Positions 52,207 through 61,147 of a DNA stretch of 64,000 nucleotides are shown in pieces; the stretch's first letter is position 1; each line of letters starts with the position of its first letter. Made by a program: the position numbers and the translations under genes. Origin of the DNA: Chryseobacterium defluvii. GTDB lineage: Bacteria > Bacteroidota > Bacteroidia > Flavobacteriales > Weeksellaceae. The stretch covers positions 1 to 64,000 of the forward strand of contig NZ_RBXB01000003.1 of the NCBI RefSeq assembly GCF_003634775.1, in the 5' to 3' direction. The notes below the pieces were generated by a model. The model ran no database searches, had not been told where the DNA came from, and worked only from the letters and a program-made list of their open reading frames with translations.

Positions 52207-52236
52207 AAAAACCATCAGCATGCTGATGGTTTTTTA
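52207..52236. terminator. Terminator after the unknown 114-residue protein gene
   Basis: A 14-bp perfect stem (52207-52220 with 52223-52236) of core CCATCAGC/GCTGATGG flanked by A6 and T6. It ends 57 bases past the stop codon. Confidence 0.88.
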
Positions 52237-52373
52237 TATAGCCCATATTTAAGCTCAACCTGATTACGTAGAAATACTGAATCCCCAATTTGGTATTTTC
52301 TACTCTACCCCTACCTTGGTATATGTTGTTACTTTGGTCTGTCAATAGATCACAGACTTAAGGCAAATGGCGG

Positions 52374-52400
52374 AATCCGAAAAGCCAACAGAGTAGGAAA
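52374..52400 (+). promoter_or_regulatory. Shared leader motif, copy 2
   Basis: AATCCGAAAAGCC, 4 bases, then GAGTAGGAAA, ending 25 bases before the ATG at 52426. GGC at 52362-52364 can pair with GCC at 52384-52386, again leaving ATCCGAAA in the loop region, as in copy 1. Conservation between two otherwise unlike leaders suggests function. Confidence 0.45.
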
Positions 52401-52425
52401 CTTATAACTGAAAAAATATATTATC

Positions 52426-52974
52426 ATGGACGAATTTATTGGAATTGTAAAATTATTTGCAGGAAACTTTGCTCCTAGAGGATGGATGTTTTGTAACGGA
52501 AGTTTATTAAGCATCTCTCAAAACTCTGCATTGTTTTCCATATTAGGAACAACTTATGGTGGAGACGGGATCACCACTTTCGCACTACCGAATCTGACAG
52601 GCCGCATGGCGATAGGCGCCGGAACACAAAGCGGGAAATATTATCCTTTGGGAATTTCCGGAGGTAGTGAACAAACTACTCTTCTTTCGCAAAATATGCC
52701 AAGCATGGGGGCCGGATTTCAACTAAAAGTGGCTAATAAAAATGCTACTACCGCTACTCCATCTGCTACCACATCAATTGGTATTACAGGAACACAGAAC
52801 GGTAGAGATTTCACAGCTGTACCTAGTTTTGTAGACAATGCAAACCCGGATACAGCAATCAACCCTCTATCAGTATCATTTACCGGACAAGGTATTCCGA
52901 TTAATAATATGCCTCCTTATCTGGGACTGAATTACATCATCTGTGTAGAAGGTATTTACCCTCCAAGAAGCTAA
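52426..52974 (+). CDS. Tail-collar domain protein (microcystin-dependent protein family)
   Basis: A 182-residue protein with the phage tail-collar domain: IGIVKLFAGNFAPRGWMFCNG at 5-25 (seen as short motifs FAGNFAP and GWMFCNG), LFSILGTTYGGDG, FALPNLTGRM and the terminal MPPYLGLNYIICVEGIYPP. Chromosomal proteins of this type in Bacteroidota occur in small groups with no phage genes, and their role is unknown; contractile-injection or surface structures have been suggested for relatives. No prophage genes are near. The next gene encodes a T9SS cargo on the same strand. Confidence 0.88.
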   Translation: MDEFIGIVKLFAGNFAPRGWMFCNGSLLSISQNSALFSILGTTYGGDGITTFALPNLTGRMAIGAGTQSGKYYPLGISGGSEQTTLLSQNMPSMGAGFQLKVANKNATTATPSATTSIGITGTQNGRDFTAVPSFVDNANPDTAINPLSVSFTGQGIPINNMPPYLGLNYIICVEGIYPPRS

Positions 52975-53003
52975 AACTTATTTAAAACCCTAAACTTTAA
53001 ATC

Positions 53004-53825
53004 ATGAAAAGTACTATATTTTTTAGTATTTGTAGTCTTCTCATCTCCATATTTTCTTTTGGGCAGACTAGTACGGAATTGTTTGAAACAGAATCACACA
53101 GCAGCACGAGTTTTACAGATAACGGGGTGATTTTCAATATTATTTCCCAGGTTAGCACTTTTGACATACAGGGGAATTTTCCCGGAACAGGATGGAATGG
53201 AACTGCCATTGATAACAGATATATTGATAATTCAAATTTTTCAATGAGCGGTGCTTCATTCAGTATCAAAACAACTTCTAATTTATTCAAAGTCAATCGA
53301 TTCTGGGTATTTCTTTCAAACATAGCGTTGAATCAGGCCGTGACCGGAACATTAACTGTAACAGGTAAACTGGCGGGAGTAACGAAATTCACGCAAACCA
53401 AAACGACAGGTTTTGCAACCTCATTGGGATCAACAAACGGTTACACTTTAATTGATCTCACCAATCTGAATGGTCAAAATTACACTAATATCATTATTGA
53501 TGAACTGCAAATAACAGCGGGAGGAAACTATACTTACGTAGGATTAGATGCATTGGTATGGGTGAAAGATTCAGGAATTGTTTTAGCAACCAATGAAACA
53601 AAAGCTTCGAAAAGCAAGCTAAGCATGTATCCGAATCCTACTAAAGGGCCCTTCATCATCAAAACTGATGAAAACAGCAAGGCTGAAATATATGACCAGG
53701 CTGGTAAGATGGTAAAATCATTAGAGGTAAGACAGGGAGAAAACAGAGCAGATATTTCCGAACTTCCTACGGGAACTTATCTGATCAGGACTCTTTCAGG
53801 ATCTTTCAAAATTCTCAAGCAATGA
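53004..53825 (+). CDS. Secreted protein with T9SS type A sorting domain
   Basis: A 273-residue protein with signal peptide (FFSICSLLISIFSFGQ) and a C-terminal sorting domain at about 203-273: LSMYPNPTKGPFIIK, AEIYDQAGKMVKSLEV, LPTGTYLIRT and the final Lys-Gln. The 180-residue passenger is a beta-rich domain (FDIQGNFPGTGWNG, GLDALVWVKDSG) without recognised enzyme motifs, perhaps carbohydrate- or surface-binding. It starts 29 bases after the tail-collar gene and is probably cotranscribed with it. Confidence 0.87.
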   Translation: MKSTIFFSICSLLISIFSFGQTSTELFETESHSSTSFTDNGVIFNIISQVSTFDIQGNFPGTGWNGTAIDNRYIDNSNFSMSGASFSIKTTSNLFKVNRFWVFLSNIALNQAVTGTLTVTGKLAGVTKFTQTKTTGFATSLGSTNGYTLIDLTNLNGQNYTNIIIDELQITAGGNYTYVGLDALVWVKDSGIVLATNETKASKSKLSMYPNPTKGPFIIKTDENSKAEIYDQAGKMVKSLEVRQGENRADISELPTGTYLIRTLSGSFKILKQ

Positions 53826-53877
53826 GTTTTACAAGAGAATCAGAATAGATTGTACCGATTCTATTACATAAATGATA

Positions 53878-53904
53878 AACCACCCTATGTGATGAAGGGT
53901 GGTT
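53878..53904. terminator. Terminator between convergent genes
   Basis: AACCACCCT (53878-53886) pairs with AGGGTGGTT (53896-53904) with a 9-base loop; T-rich sequence follows on the right. It separates the T9SS cargo gene from the leftward glycosylase-like gene. Confidence 0.8.
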
Positions 53905-54588
53905 TTACTTTTTTAATTCCAGAATGTATTTATCTATATACAACTGTTTTTCTTTTGATTTGTATTGCTGAATATATCTTGGATGTTCTAAAACCGTCAT
54001 TTTATCAAACAGCTTTTCTCCGGCATTTAATTGAGAGATAAAATCTGCATTCTTTTTGCCCAGAATAAAGACTTCTGAAGTATCAAGCCCTAAGCTGATG
54101 TGTTTCTTTAGTGAATCAATCATGAAATCTTTTACCTCTTCAAACAGTCTTTTATCATCATAATAATTGGCATTCCGCCAGCCATTTTTCGATTTTCTTA
54201 CAATGGCTAATGGAAATGGTGAATTGATATAACAGTCTCTGTAAAATTGTTCAACGCCTCCATATTCCCTAATCATATCATAGATGAAAACCGAAGACAC
54301 TTCATGAGTGTAGGCAGATTTCATTGTAATCCCACAGTCACTTTCAAGACGTTTGGTATCCGTGAAGGGAACTCCGGTAACTCCTGCTCCATGTCTGCTG
54401 GGATTGATTCCAACGATGAATTTTCTTTGATGGGAATCATTGTAATATTTATGATAAAATTTCTGCATCACTTCCATAGTTTCGGGATTATCCAGGTATG
54501 GATTTAAAACCTCAAATCCTTCCGGTAAATTTCCTGAGTATTTTAGATTTCTGTTGAACGCAATGACTTTATCCGCAAAAGTTTTCAT
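53905..54588 (-). CDS. SMUG1-like uracil-DNA glycosylase family protein
   Basis: A 227-residue protein of the uracil-DNA glycosylase superfamily (DUF4918, SMUG1-type). Motif 1 is VGINPSRHGAGVTGVPFTD near 66-84, and motif 2 is HPRYIQQY near 206-213. SMUG1-type enzymes excise uracil and oxidised pyrimidines during base-excision repair. The ATG at 54588 is used because seven upstream codons are not family-like. It stands alone on the minus strand, downstream of the paaZ region. Confidence 0.82.
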   Translation of the reverse strand: MKTFADKVIAFNRNLKYSGNLPEGFEVLNPYLDNPETMEVMQKFYHKYYNDSHQRKFIVGINPSRHGAGVTGVPFTDTKRLESDCGITMKSAYTHEVSSVFIYDMIREYGGVEQFYRDCYINSPFPLAIVRKSKNGWRNANYYDDKRLFEEVKDFMIDSLKKHISLGLDTSEVFILGKKNADFISQLNAGEKLFDKMTVLEHPRYIQQYKSKEKQLYIDKYILELKK

Positions 54589-54665
54589 TAGACTATAATT
54601 AAAAAACAATGTAGCAATTTATTACTAAACTGCTACATGATGATATTGAAAAAATTTCATTTGAA

Positions 54666-57161
54666 TTAAATCAATCCAAACTGTTCAAAATGATGCGTAA
54701 AATGTTTTTTATGCATCAGTTCCCACATTTCTTTGTTCAGTTTTCCGAACACAAAATTCATATGTTCTGCCTGCGGATTTTCTCTATAGTAAATTGAATA
54801 CCTTTTTAAAGTATCCATGAAAGACTGTTTTGCCGCTTCAAGATTTTTATGTCTCAGCTCTAATAATTTTTCGTCTTCAGCTAAGAAAGGTGCAGGGAAA
54901 TCTTTTGGCATTTTTCTGTGATTATATAAAGAATCCTGCCATTTTTCCAACTGTTCTTCAGGGGTGAAGCATTTGTCTGCTTCCGGTTCTCCCAAACTTA
55001 CCATGACCCCATGCTCCAAATGCTCGATCATTTTTTGAGGAGACATTTTGCCCCATTTTGGCTGAGTGTTTTCCGTTAATCCGTTAAGAATCTTTTCGAT
55101 ATTTTTCACTTTCAGATCAATAAAAGGAGATTGCTTAGCTACCAGTGTCAAAATTGTAGCTACACAAACGACTTCTTCTCTTTGATTAACGACTTCAACC
55201 AACCATTTCACTACTCCTGAAGGAATGTTCCTTCCTTTTACTCCTCTGTTGATCTTTTCTTTCGCCGTTAAATACACTGTGATCGTATCACCTGCGTAAA
55301 CAGGTTTAAAGAATGAACAGTTTTCAAGTCCGTAATTGGCGATAACAGGTCCTTTTTTCCCTGAAACGAATAATCCCGCTGCTGCAGAAAGGATAAAATA
55401 TCCGTGAGCAACCGTTTTATCGAAGATAGTTCCCGTTAAGCTTGTAGCATCTGTATGCGCATAAAAATGATCCCATGAAACATTGGAGAAATTCACGATG
55501 TCTGCATCTGTAACCGTTCTTCCTGCTGTTTCCAAAGAATCTCCAACTTCTACCTCTTCAAAGTATTTTTGGAATGGATGTTTATCTGAATATTTTTTCT
55601 CAGCACCCTGCTGATAAATTTTAGTAATAGCCGTTAAAATATCCGGTGAACCTTGAATCGCTGTTTTCTGTAAAAAGAAATGAAGACCGTTCAAACCTCC
55701 CATTTCTTCACCGCCTCCTGCTCTACCCGGACCTCCGTGCATTAAGGTAGGAAGGGGTGAACCGTGACCTGTACTTTCTTTGGCATTGTCTCTGTTCAAC
55801 ACAAAAACCCTTCCGTGTTGAGAAGCCATTTTCCAAGAAGTTTCAGCCACAAATTCGTTATCATAAGAAATGATTGAACCTACCAAACTTCCTTTTCCTC
55901 TTTTTGCCAAAGCCGCAGCTTCTTCCGCATCTTTATAAGGCATCAGGGTGGAAACAGGACCGAAAGCTTCTACATCGTGAGAAATATTTTTTTCGAAAGG
56001 TTTATCGTTCAGGAATAATTTCGGACTCATAAATGCTCCTTTTTCATAGTCTGCATCTACCAATTCATGTTTTCCGTCATAAACAAGTTCTGTTTCTGCT
56101 TTCAGGATATCTATTTTTCTAAGAACCTCATCATATTGTTGTTTTCCGACAAGAGATCCCATTCTGGTTTCCCTGCTTAATGGATTTCCTATTTTGGTCT
56201 GATCTAAAGCTTTAGACAAAGCACTTTGAACATCTCCTACCAAATGTTCGGGAACGATAATTCTTCTGATCGCAGTACATTTCTGACCTGCCTTTGTTGT
56301 CATTTCATTACGGACTTCTTTGATGAACAGATCAAATTCCGGAGTTCCCGGCTTTGCGTCCAATCCAAGGATTGAGCAGTTTAATGAATCTGCTTCCATA
56401 TTGAAACGCACTGCATTTCCTGCAACGGATGGTAAAGATTTTAACTTTCTTCCCGTAGTCGCGGAACCTGTAAATAATACGGAATCTCCATCCTGAACAT
56501 AATCCAGAATATTTCCCGGCTCGCCGCACACTAACTGAAGTGCACCTTCAGGAAGAAGCCCGCTTTCAATCATATCCTGGAAAACCGCATTGGTTAAATA
56601 AGATCCAAAAGGAGATGGCTTTACAATGGAAGGAACTCCCGCCAATAATGACGTTGATAATTTTTCCAACATTCCCCAAACCGGAAAGTTGTAGGCATTA
56701 ATTTGAATGGAAACCCCTTCACTTGGAGTCAGGATATGGGTTCCTAAATGCGTTCCGTTAGCCGATATTTTTTGAGTATCTCCATCTACCCAGAACGGTG
56801 TATTCGGAAGCATTCTTTTTGCCAATCCCGAATAGGTGAAGAAAGTCCCGAAACCTCCTTCAATATCCACCCAGGAATCAACATGGGTAGCTCCTGTTTT
56901 ATATGATAATTCGTAATATTTTTTCTTTCTTTCTAAAAGGTAAAGCGCTACTTTCTTCAACATTTCCCCGCGATCGTAGAACGTCATGGAAGACAGGTTT
57001 CTGTATCCTACTGTTCTTCCGAAATCAAGAGCCTGCTCAAAATTAATACCCTCCGTGTCCGAAACAGCTACCTGTTCTCCATTAACGGCATTGTACAAAG
57101 GAATTCCGTTTCCGGTTCCTTCCATCCATTGTCCGCAGATATAATTTTTTAATTTTTCCAT
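54666..57161 (-). CDS. paaZ: PaaZ, aldehyde dehydrogenase/oxepin-CoA hydrolase with extra C-terminal domain
   Basis: Bifunctional ring-opening enzyme of phenylacetate catabolism: the MaoC-like half hydrolyses oxepin-CoA and the dehydrogenase half oxidises the resulting aldehyde with NADP. Residues 1-520 are the dehydrogenase, with Glu256 and the nucleophile Cys295 (AGQKCTAIRR); about 530-680 is the hydratase, with Asp564 and His569 in SWDHFYAHTD. These agree with E. coli PaaZ, which ends near here at 681 residues. This protein has about 150 more residues (685-831) that resemble a DUF1569/DinB-like helical domain (MSPQKMIEHLEHG, HKKHFTHHFEQFG). The gene is the last of the paa operon in the window. 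Confidence 0.93.
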   Translation of the reverse strand: MEKLKNYICGQWMEGTGNGIPLYNAVNGEQVAVSDTEGINFEQALDFGRTVGYRNLSSMTFYDRGEMLKKVALYLLERKKKYYELSYKTGATHVDSWVDIEGGFGTFFTYSGLAKRMLPNTPFWVDGDTQKISANGTHLGTHILTPSEGVSIQINAYNFPVWGMLEKLSTSLLAGVPSIVKPSPFGSYLTNAVFQDMIESGLLPEGALQLVCGEPGNILDYVQDGDSVLFTGSATTGRKLKSLPSVAGNAVRFNMEADSLNCSILGLDAKPGTPEFDLFIKEVRNEMTTKAGQKCTAIRRIIVPEHLVGDVQSALSKALDQTKIGNPLSRETRMGSLVGKQQYDEVLRKIDILKAETELVYDGKHELVDADYEKGAFMSPKLFLNDKPFEKNISHDVEAFGPVSTLMPYKDAEEAAALAKRGKGSLVGSIISYDNEFVAETSWKMASQHGRVFVLNRDNAKESTGHGSPLPTLMHGGPGRAGGGEEMGGLNGLHFFLQKTAIQGSPDILTAITKIYQQGAEKKYSDKHPFQKYFEEVEVGDSLETAGRTVTDADIVNFSNVSWDHFYAHTDATSLTGTIFDKTVAHGYFILSAAAGLFVSGKKGPVIANYGLENCSFFKPVYAGDTITVYLTAKEKINRGVKGRNIPSGVVKWLVEVVNQREEVVCVATILTLVAKQSPFIDLKVKNIEKILNGLTENTQPKWGKMSPQKMIEHLEHGVMVSLGEPEADKCFTPEEQLEKWQDSLYNHRKMPKDFPAPFLAEDEKLLELRHKNLEAAKQSFMDTLKRYSIYYRENPQAEHMNFVFGKLNKEMWELMHKKHFTHHFEQFGLI

Positions 57162-57165
57162 ATAG

Positions 57166-57870
57166 TTATTTACTTTTTATTTTATTTTGAAGTTGTAAGG
57201 CCTCTTCTAAAGTATAATTTTTAAATACAAAGTCCTTCCCTAAAAGACCTTGAGCGTAATCTTCTAATGTTTGTCCGAAACCGACTTCCTCTCTTAATGC
57301 ATTTACATTTTTAAAGTCTTTAATTGGCCAGATTATCCATACTATTTCTGTTTTACCGTCTTTTATTGTTTTAAAAGAACGTGCCTGAGTCCCGTAAATC
57401 TGTTCCTTCTCTTCCTGTACGAGTTGCCTGTCGAGCATCATGGCATATAATCTATAAGGAAGTTCCTTTTCCTCTGCCGCTTTTTTAATCAGTGGCATAT
57501 ACTGATTGATCTTTGGTGAATGTTGAATAATCAACCAAGCTGTTTTATTTTCCGGCTCTCCCACCAAAGATTTTCCCGGATACCCATACTGAGCAATAAT
57601 CTTTTCAATTTTTGCCAGGTTTTCTGCATCCTGCTGATTCATGATTTTACCTAAACCTACAGTAGCATCTTCCTGACTAAGATTTTTCTCTTTTATAATT
57701 TCTTTTCTTCTTTCAGGTGAAGTTTCAGGGAGCATAAGCTCACGATAGATCTGATCATCTTTATCGATCTGAGCTAATTCATTTTTAAGTTCAATATTCA
57801 TTTGCTTATCCTGAATTTTCTGACAATTCATAAAAAAAGGAAAGAAAATGGCAAAAAATAAATATTTCAT
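57166..57870 (-). CDS. DUF6624-like lipoprotein inside the paa operon
   Basis: A 234-residue protein with a probable lipoprotein signal (MKYLFFAIFFPFFMNC, Cys16). The pattern AWLIIQHSPKINQYMPLIKKA, followed by LYAMMLDRQLVQEEKEQIYGTQ, fits the DUF6624 family; function unknown. It lies 4 bases upstream of paaZ and about 90 bases from the esterase gene on the same strand, so it is transcribed with the paa genes although it has no known catabolic role. Confidence 0.75.
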   Translation of the reverse strand: MKYLFFAIFFPFFMNCQKIQDKQMNIELKNELAQIDKDDQIYRELMLPETSPERRKEIIKEKNLSQEDATVGLGKIMNQQDAENLAKIEKIIAQYGYPGKSLVGEPENKTAWLIIQHSPKINQYMPLIKKAAEEKELPYRLYAMMLDRQLVQEEKEQIYGTQARSFKTIKDGKTEIVWIIWPIKDFKNVNALREEVGFGQTLEDYAQGLLGKDFVFKNYTLEEALQLQNKIKSK

Positions 57871-57960
57871 ATTAATTAATTTAATAATGCATCATTTAAC
57901 AGTTGGACAATAATTGTTGTATTGATACATTTTCAGATTGTTATATTTATTTTATACTTT

Positions 57961-58788
57961 TTATTTTGGTTCCTGATAAGGAAACAATTTCACCAATCCT
58001 TCGTACAAACTTCTGTGAAGAATGGTTGCATGATTATCTGTTTCCATCATTTTATATTCTACCGTCCAGTTTTTCTTTCCCGAATTTTTTAGAACATTAT
58101 AAATATCTTCTGCATCTTTTACCATAACGGGATGTTCTCCTTTTCCTACAGAAATGTAAATGAATTTCTTAGTATCAGGAATTTTAGAGAGTAACTGTTT
58201 TGCTTGCTTTAAAAGGCTCTCGTCATCCCACCATAAACTTGGGCTGATAATGAAATAATGATTAAACATTTCCGGTTTCTTCAAAAGGATTTCTGTTGCC
58301 AAAAGCCCTCCTAAAGACTGTCCCATTAAATAAGTACTTGTCGTTTTATAATTCTTTTCAATAAAAGGTTTCAATTCTTTTTCAAGAAAGCTGATAAACT
58401 GATCGGAATGTCCTGTTGTAGGATAATCCTTCTGCAAATCTTTTAAATCTGTATGATAGGTGAAGTCTCTTTTTCTATCCACATTGGCAATTCCCACCAC
58501 AATGGTTTCAGGCATTGAATACATCAGATTAAAGAACTGTATCAATCCTGAAACGTGTACAAAGTCCTCATTCATACTTCCATCAAGAAGGTAAATTACC
58601 GGGTATGATTTTGTTTTGTCATAGCCTTGAGGAAGATAAATATTCAAGTTTCTATCTTCTTTTAAAATGGTGGATTTTAAGGTTCTTATTTCTCCAATTG
58701 TGAGTGGCTTTACTGTTTCATTCTGTGCCGAAAGAGTAAATTTGAATGCCAGCAAAATACTACAAATGATGAGAATTTTCTTAATCAT
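57961..58788 (-). CDS. Secreted alpha/beta-hydrolase of the esterase D/Fes type
   Basis: A 275-residue exported protein (signal peptide to about AQN, residue 22). Nucleophile Ser158 lies in MGQSLGGL, the oxyanion segment is IYLLDGSMN (65-73), and a catalytic His is near the C-terminus (TDNHATI). This is the fold of enterochelin esterase and S-formylglutathione hydrolase-like proteins. Its place between paaY and the DUF6624 gene may mean it releases an aromatic ester or thioester before uptake; that is inference. Confidence 0.82.
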   Translation of the reverse strand: MIKKILIICSILLAFKFTLSAQNETVKPLTIGEIRTLKSTILKEDRNLNIYLPQGYDKTKSYPVIYLLDGSMNEDFVHVSGLIQFFNLMYSMPETIVVGIANVDRKRDFTYHTDLKDLQKDYPTTGHSDQFISFLEKELKPFIEKNYKTTSTYLMGQSLGGLLATEILLKKPEMFNHYFIISPSLWWDDESLLKQAKQLLSKIPDTKKFIYISVGKGEHPVMVKDAEDIYNVLKNSGKKNWTVEYKMMETDNHATILHRSLYEGLVKLFPYQEPK

Positions 58789-58806
58789 ATTATTTTGTAA
58801 GGTTGG

Positions 58807-59400
58807 TTATTTTACATCATCCCAGATGCTGTAATCAACAATTTTTGTAGGGGTTTGCTGAACATATTCTGAAAATGGTTCACAGGGCAAAATAGCATCT
58901 CTCCCTTCTCTTGCCAATTCCTGATATAGCTTTGTTCCTTCCGTTTTCCAGTGGATCATTTCATCCGAAACATCACGGATAATTTTTGCCGGACTTCCTA
59001 CGATCAACTTTCTCGGCTCACTTCTGAAGTTAGCCGGAACAAATGCCAAGGCACCGATGATACATTCATCTCCGATTACGGCTTTGTCCATTACGACAGA
59101 GTTCATTCCAACCAGGCAATTTTTCCCTATGTGCCCGGAATGGATAATGGCTCCATGACCAATATGAGCGGATTCTTCCAAAATGGTTTCAATATTTGGG
59201 AATACATGCAGGGTACAGTTTTCCTGAACATTGGCACCATCTTTTATAATGATTTTACCCCAGTCGCCACGGATAACCGCATTGGGGCCGATATAAACTT
59301 CTTCGCCTATTTCCACATTCCCAATAATCACCGCCTGCGGATGAATATATGCAGAAGGTTTTATGATGGGGCGAATTCCGTGATATGAGTAGATATTCAT
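58807..59400 (-). CDS. paaY: PaaY, hexapeptide-repeat protein (gamma carbonic anhydrase-like thioesterase)
   Basis: A 197-residue left-handed beta-helix protein with hexapeptide repeats (KPSAYIHPQAVIIGNVEIG, GPNAVIRGDWG, IGHGAIIHSG, LVGMNSVVMDKA). It has the three-histidine metal-site pattern of gamma-class carbonic anhydrases (His64, His87 and His92 in the CTLHV and AHIGHGAIIH segments). In E. coli PaaY acts as a thioesterase that clears dead-end CoA intermediates of the pathway. It is placed 21 bases after the thiolase gene. Confidence 0.9.
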   Translation of the reverse strand: MNIYSYHGIRPIIKPSAYIHPQAVIIGNVEIGEEVYIGPNAVIRGDWGKIIIKDGANVQENCTLHVFPNIETILEESAHIGHGAIIHSGHIGKNCLVGMNSVVMDKAVIGDECIIGALAFVPANFRSEPRKLIVGSPAKIIRDVSDEMIHWKTEGTKLYQELAREGRDAILPCEPFSEYVQQTPTKIVDYSIWDDVK

Positions 59401-59421
59401 ATTATCTCATTCTCAAATTGC

Positions 59422-60630
59422 TTATACTTTTTCTATTACCATTGCGTAACCTTGTCCTACTCCAATACAAAGAGTACACAACGCATATTTTTTATCCTGC
59501 TTCTGAAGTTCCAATGCTGCAGAACCTACAATTCTCGCTCCTGAAACTCCCAGAGGGTGTCCTATTGCAATAGCTCCTCCGTTTGGATTGAGTCTTGCGT
59601 CATCATCTTTCAGTCCTAAGCTTCTTGTAACGGCTAAAGCCTGGGCTGCAAATGCCTCGTTCAGCTCGATGATATCCATATCATCTAAAGAAAGGTTTAA
59701 TCTTTTCAATAGTTTCTGAGTAGCTTCTACCGGGCCGATTCCCATAACCCTTGGTTCTACACCTGCAACAGATGATCCCAGAATTTTAGCTTTTGGCTTT
59801 AAGCCATATTTTTTAACTGCTTCTTCGCTTGCCAGAATAAGAGCTGCTGCTCCGTCATTCATTCCTGAAGCATTTCCGGCAGTCACAGTTCCTCCTTCTT
59901 TTCTGAAAGCAGGACGAAGTTTTCCTAAACCTTCCATAGAAGACGCAGGTTTTATAAATTCATCTTTATCGAAGACTACAGGTTCTCCTTTTCTTTGCGG
60001 AATCTCAACTTTTACAATTTCTTCCGCTAATCTTCCGCTTTCCTGAGCTTTGGTAGCTTTCTGTTGTGACCAGAGTGCAAATTTATCCTGATCTTCTCTG
60101 CTGATCTGGTGCATATCTGCTAAGTTTTCAGCAGTTTCGCCCATTCCGTCAACACCATACATTTCTTTCATTTTCGGGTTGATAAAACGCCATCCGAAAG
60201 TAGTATCAAACATCTGGCTGTCTCTTCCGAAAGCCATACTTGGTTTTGACATTACATAAGGGGAGCGTGTCATATGTTCTACTCCACCCGCAATATAAAC
60301 CTCTCCTTCTCCCGCAGCGATGGATCTGAAAGCATTGGCAACAGCAGACATTCCGGAAGCACAAAGCCTGTTTACGGTTTCACCTCCAATTTTGTAAGGA
60401 AGTCCTGCCAATAAAAGTCCCATTCTTGCTACGTTACGATTGTCTTCTCCGGCCTGGTTGGCGCATCCGAAAATCACATCTTCAATTTCTTCTACGGGAA
60501 CTTCAGGGTTTCTGGCAACAATTTCTTTCAGCACTATAGCAGCCAGATCATCCGCTCTGACTTCCGATAACCCTCCCTGCAATTTTGAAATAGGAGTTCT
60601 GATGTAATCTATGATGTATACGTTGTTCAT
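59422..60630 (-). CDS. paaJ: 3-oxoadipyl-CoA/acetyl-CoA thiolase
   Basis: Thiolase that cleaves the last C2 units in phenylacetate catabolism. At 402 residues it has the catalytic Cys90 ([11 protein letters not shown]), the motif [26 protein letters not shown] with the active-site His, and the C-terminal CIGVGQG Cys. Homologues in this setting are annotated as PaaJ/PcaF. The ATG at 60630 is used; the upstream open frame covers a word-repeat spacer. It is followed closely by paaY and preceded by paaI. Confidence 0.92.
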   Translation of the reverse strand: MNNVYIIDYIRTPISKLQGGLSEVRADDLAAIVLKEIVARNPEVPVEEIEDVIFGCANQAGEDNRNVARMGLLLAGLPYKIGGETVNRLCASGMSAVANAFRSIAAGEGEVYIAGGVEHMTRSPYVMSKPSMAFGRDSQMFDTTFGWRFINPKMKEMYGVDGMGETAENLADMHQISREDQDKFALWSQQKATKAQESGRLAEEIVKVEIPQRKGEPVVFDKDEFIKPASSMEGLGKLRPAFRKEGGTVTAGNASGMNDGAAALILASEEAVKKYGLKPKAKILGSSVAGVEPRVMGIGPVEATQKLLKRLNLSLDDMDIIELNEAFAAQALAVTRSLGLKDDDARLNPNGGAIAIGHPLGVSGARIVGSAALELQKQDKKYALCTLCIGVGQGYAMVIEKV

Positions 60631-60639
60631 AATTTTTGC

Positions 60640-60720
60640 TTTACGCTTTAAGCTATATGCAGTAGGCTGTGCCAAGCTTCGAAAAAAGCTTATTGCCTAT
60701 TGCCAAAAGCTTACTGCTTA
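60640..60720. repeat. Word-repeat spacer in the paa operon
   Basis: Repeats of short words such as AAGCTTATTGCC, AAGCTTACTGC and TTGCCTATTGCC in the gap between paaI and the thiolase gene. It is one of four such spacers in the paa operon, none of which encodes a protein. Confidence 0.5.
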
Positions 60721-60722
60721 TT

Positions 60723-61136
60723 TTATAATTCTGTTACTTGTTTTCCGATTTTATAGACCGTTCCGATAAATTTGGCAACCAGCTCTTCATTCTGATTAGT
60801 AATCTTAATGTCATAAACGGCTGTTTTTCTTGTTTCATTTACCAGGATACTTTCCGCCCTGAACACATCCCCTTCTTTTCCGGCTTTGGTAAAATTGATA
60901 ATACAATTTAATGCTACGGCAGCTTCTCCGGAATTGTTCGATGAAAATGCCAATGCAGAATCTGCAAAAGCAAACGTAACTCCTCCGTGAACTGTTTTAA
61001 GCCCATTGATCATTTCTTTTTTGATGGGCATTTCTATCAAGCAATAATTTTCTTTAACCTCAATCATTTTGATATTCATCCATTGGGAAAAATAATCCTG
61101 ATTGAGCATGTAGTCTGCAACTTGCCTTGGATTCAT
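60723..61136 (-). CDS. paaI: PaaI, hotdog thioesterase
   Basis: A 137-residue hot-dog fold thioesterase that hydrolyses unproductive CoA esters formed in the pathway. The catalytic region VHGGVTFAFADSALAF (49-64) contains the helix-start Gly pair and Asp59, equivalent to the essential Asp of E. coli PaaI; Asn44 precedes it. Length is typical. It follows the small membrane protein gene by 11 bases. Confidence 0.92.
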   Translation of the reverse strand: MNPRQVADYMLNQDYFSQWMNIKMIEVKENYCLIEMPIKKEMINGLKTVHGGVTFAFADSALAFSSNNSGEAAVALNCIINFTKAGKEGDVFRAESILVNETRKTAVYDIKITNQNEELVAKFIGTVYKIGKQVTEL

Positions 61137-61147
61137 TCAATATTTTT

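Noticed and set aside
52426..52974. Tail-collar gene as sign of a prophage
   Set aside because: No capsid, portal, terminase, integrase or lysis gene nearby, and the next gene is a T9SS cargo; the domain also occurs in non-phage proteins.
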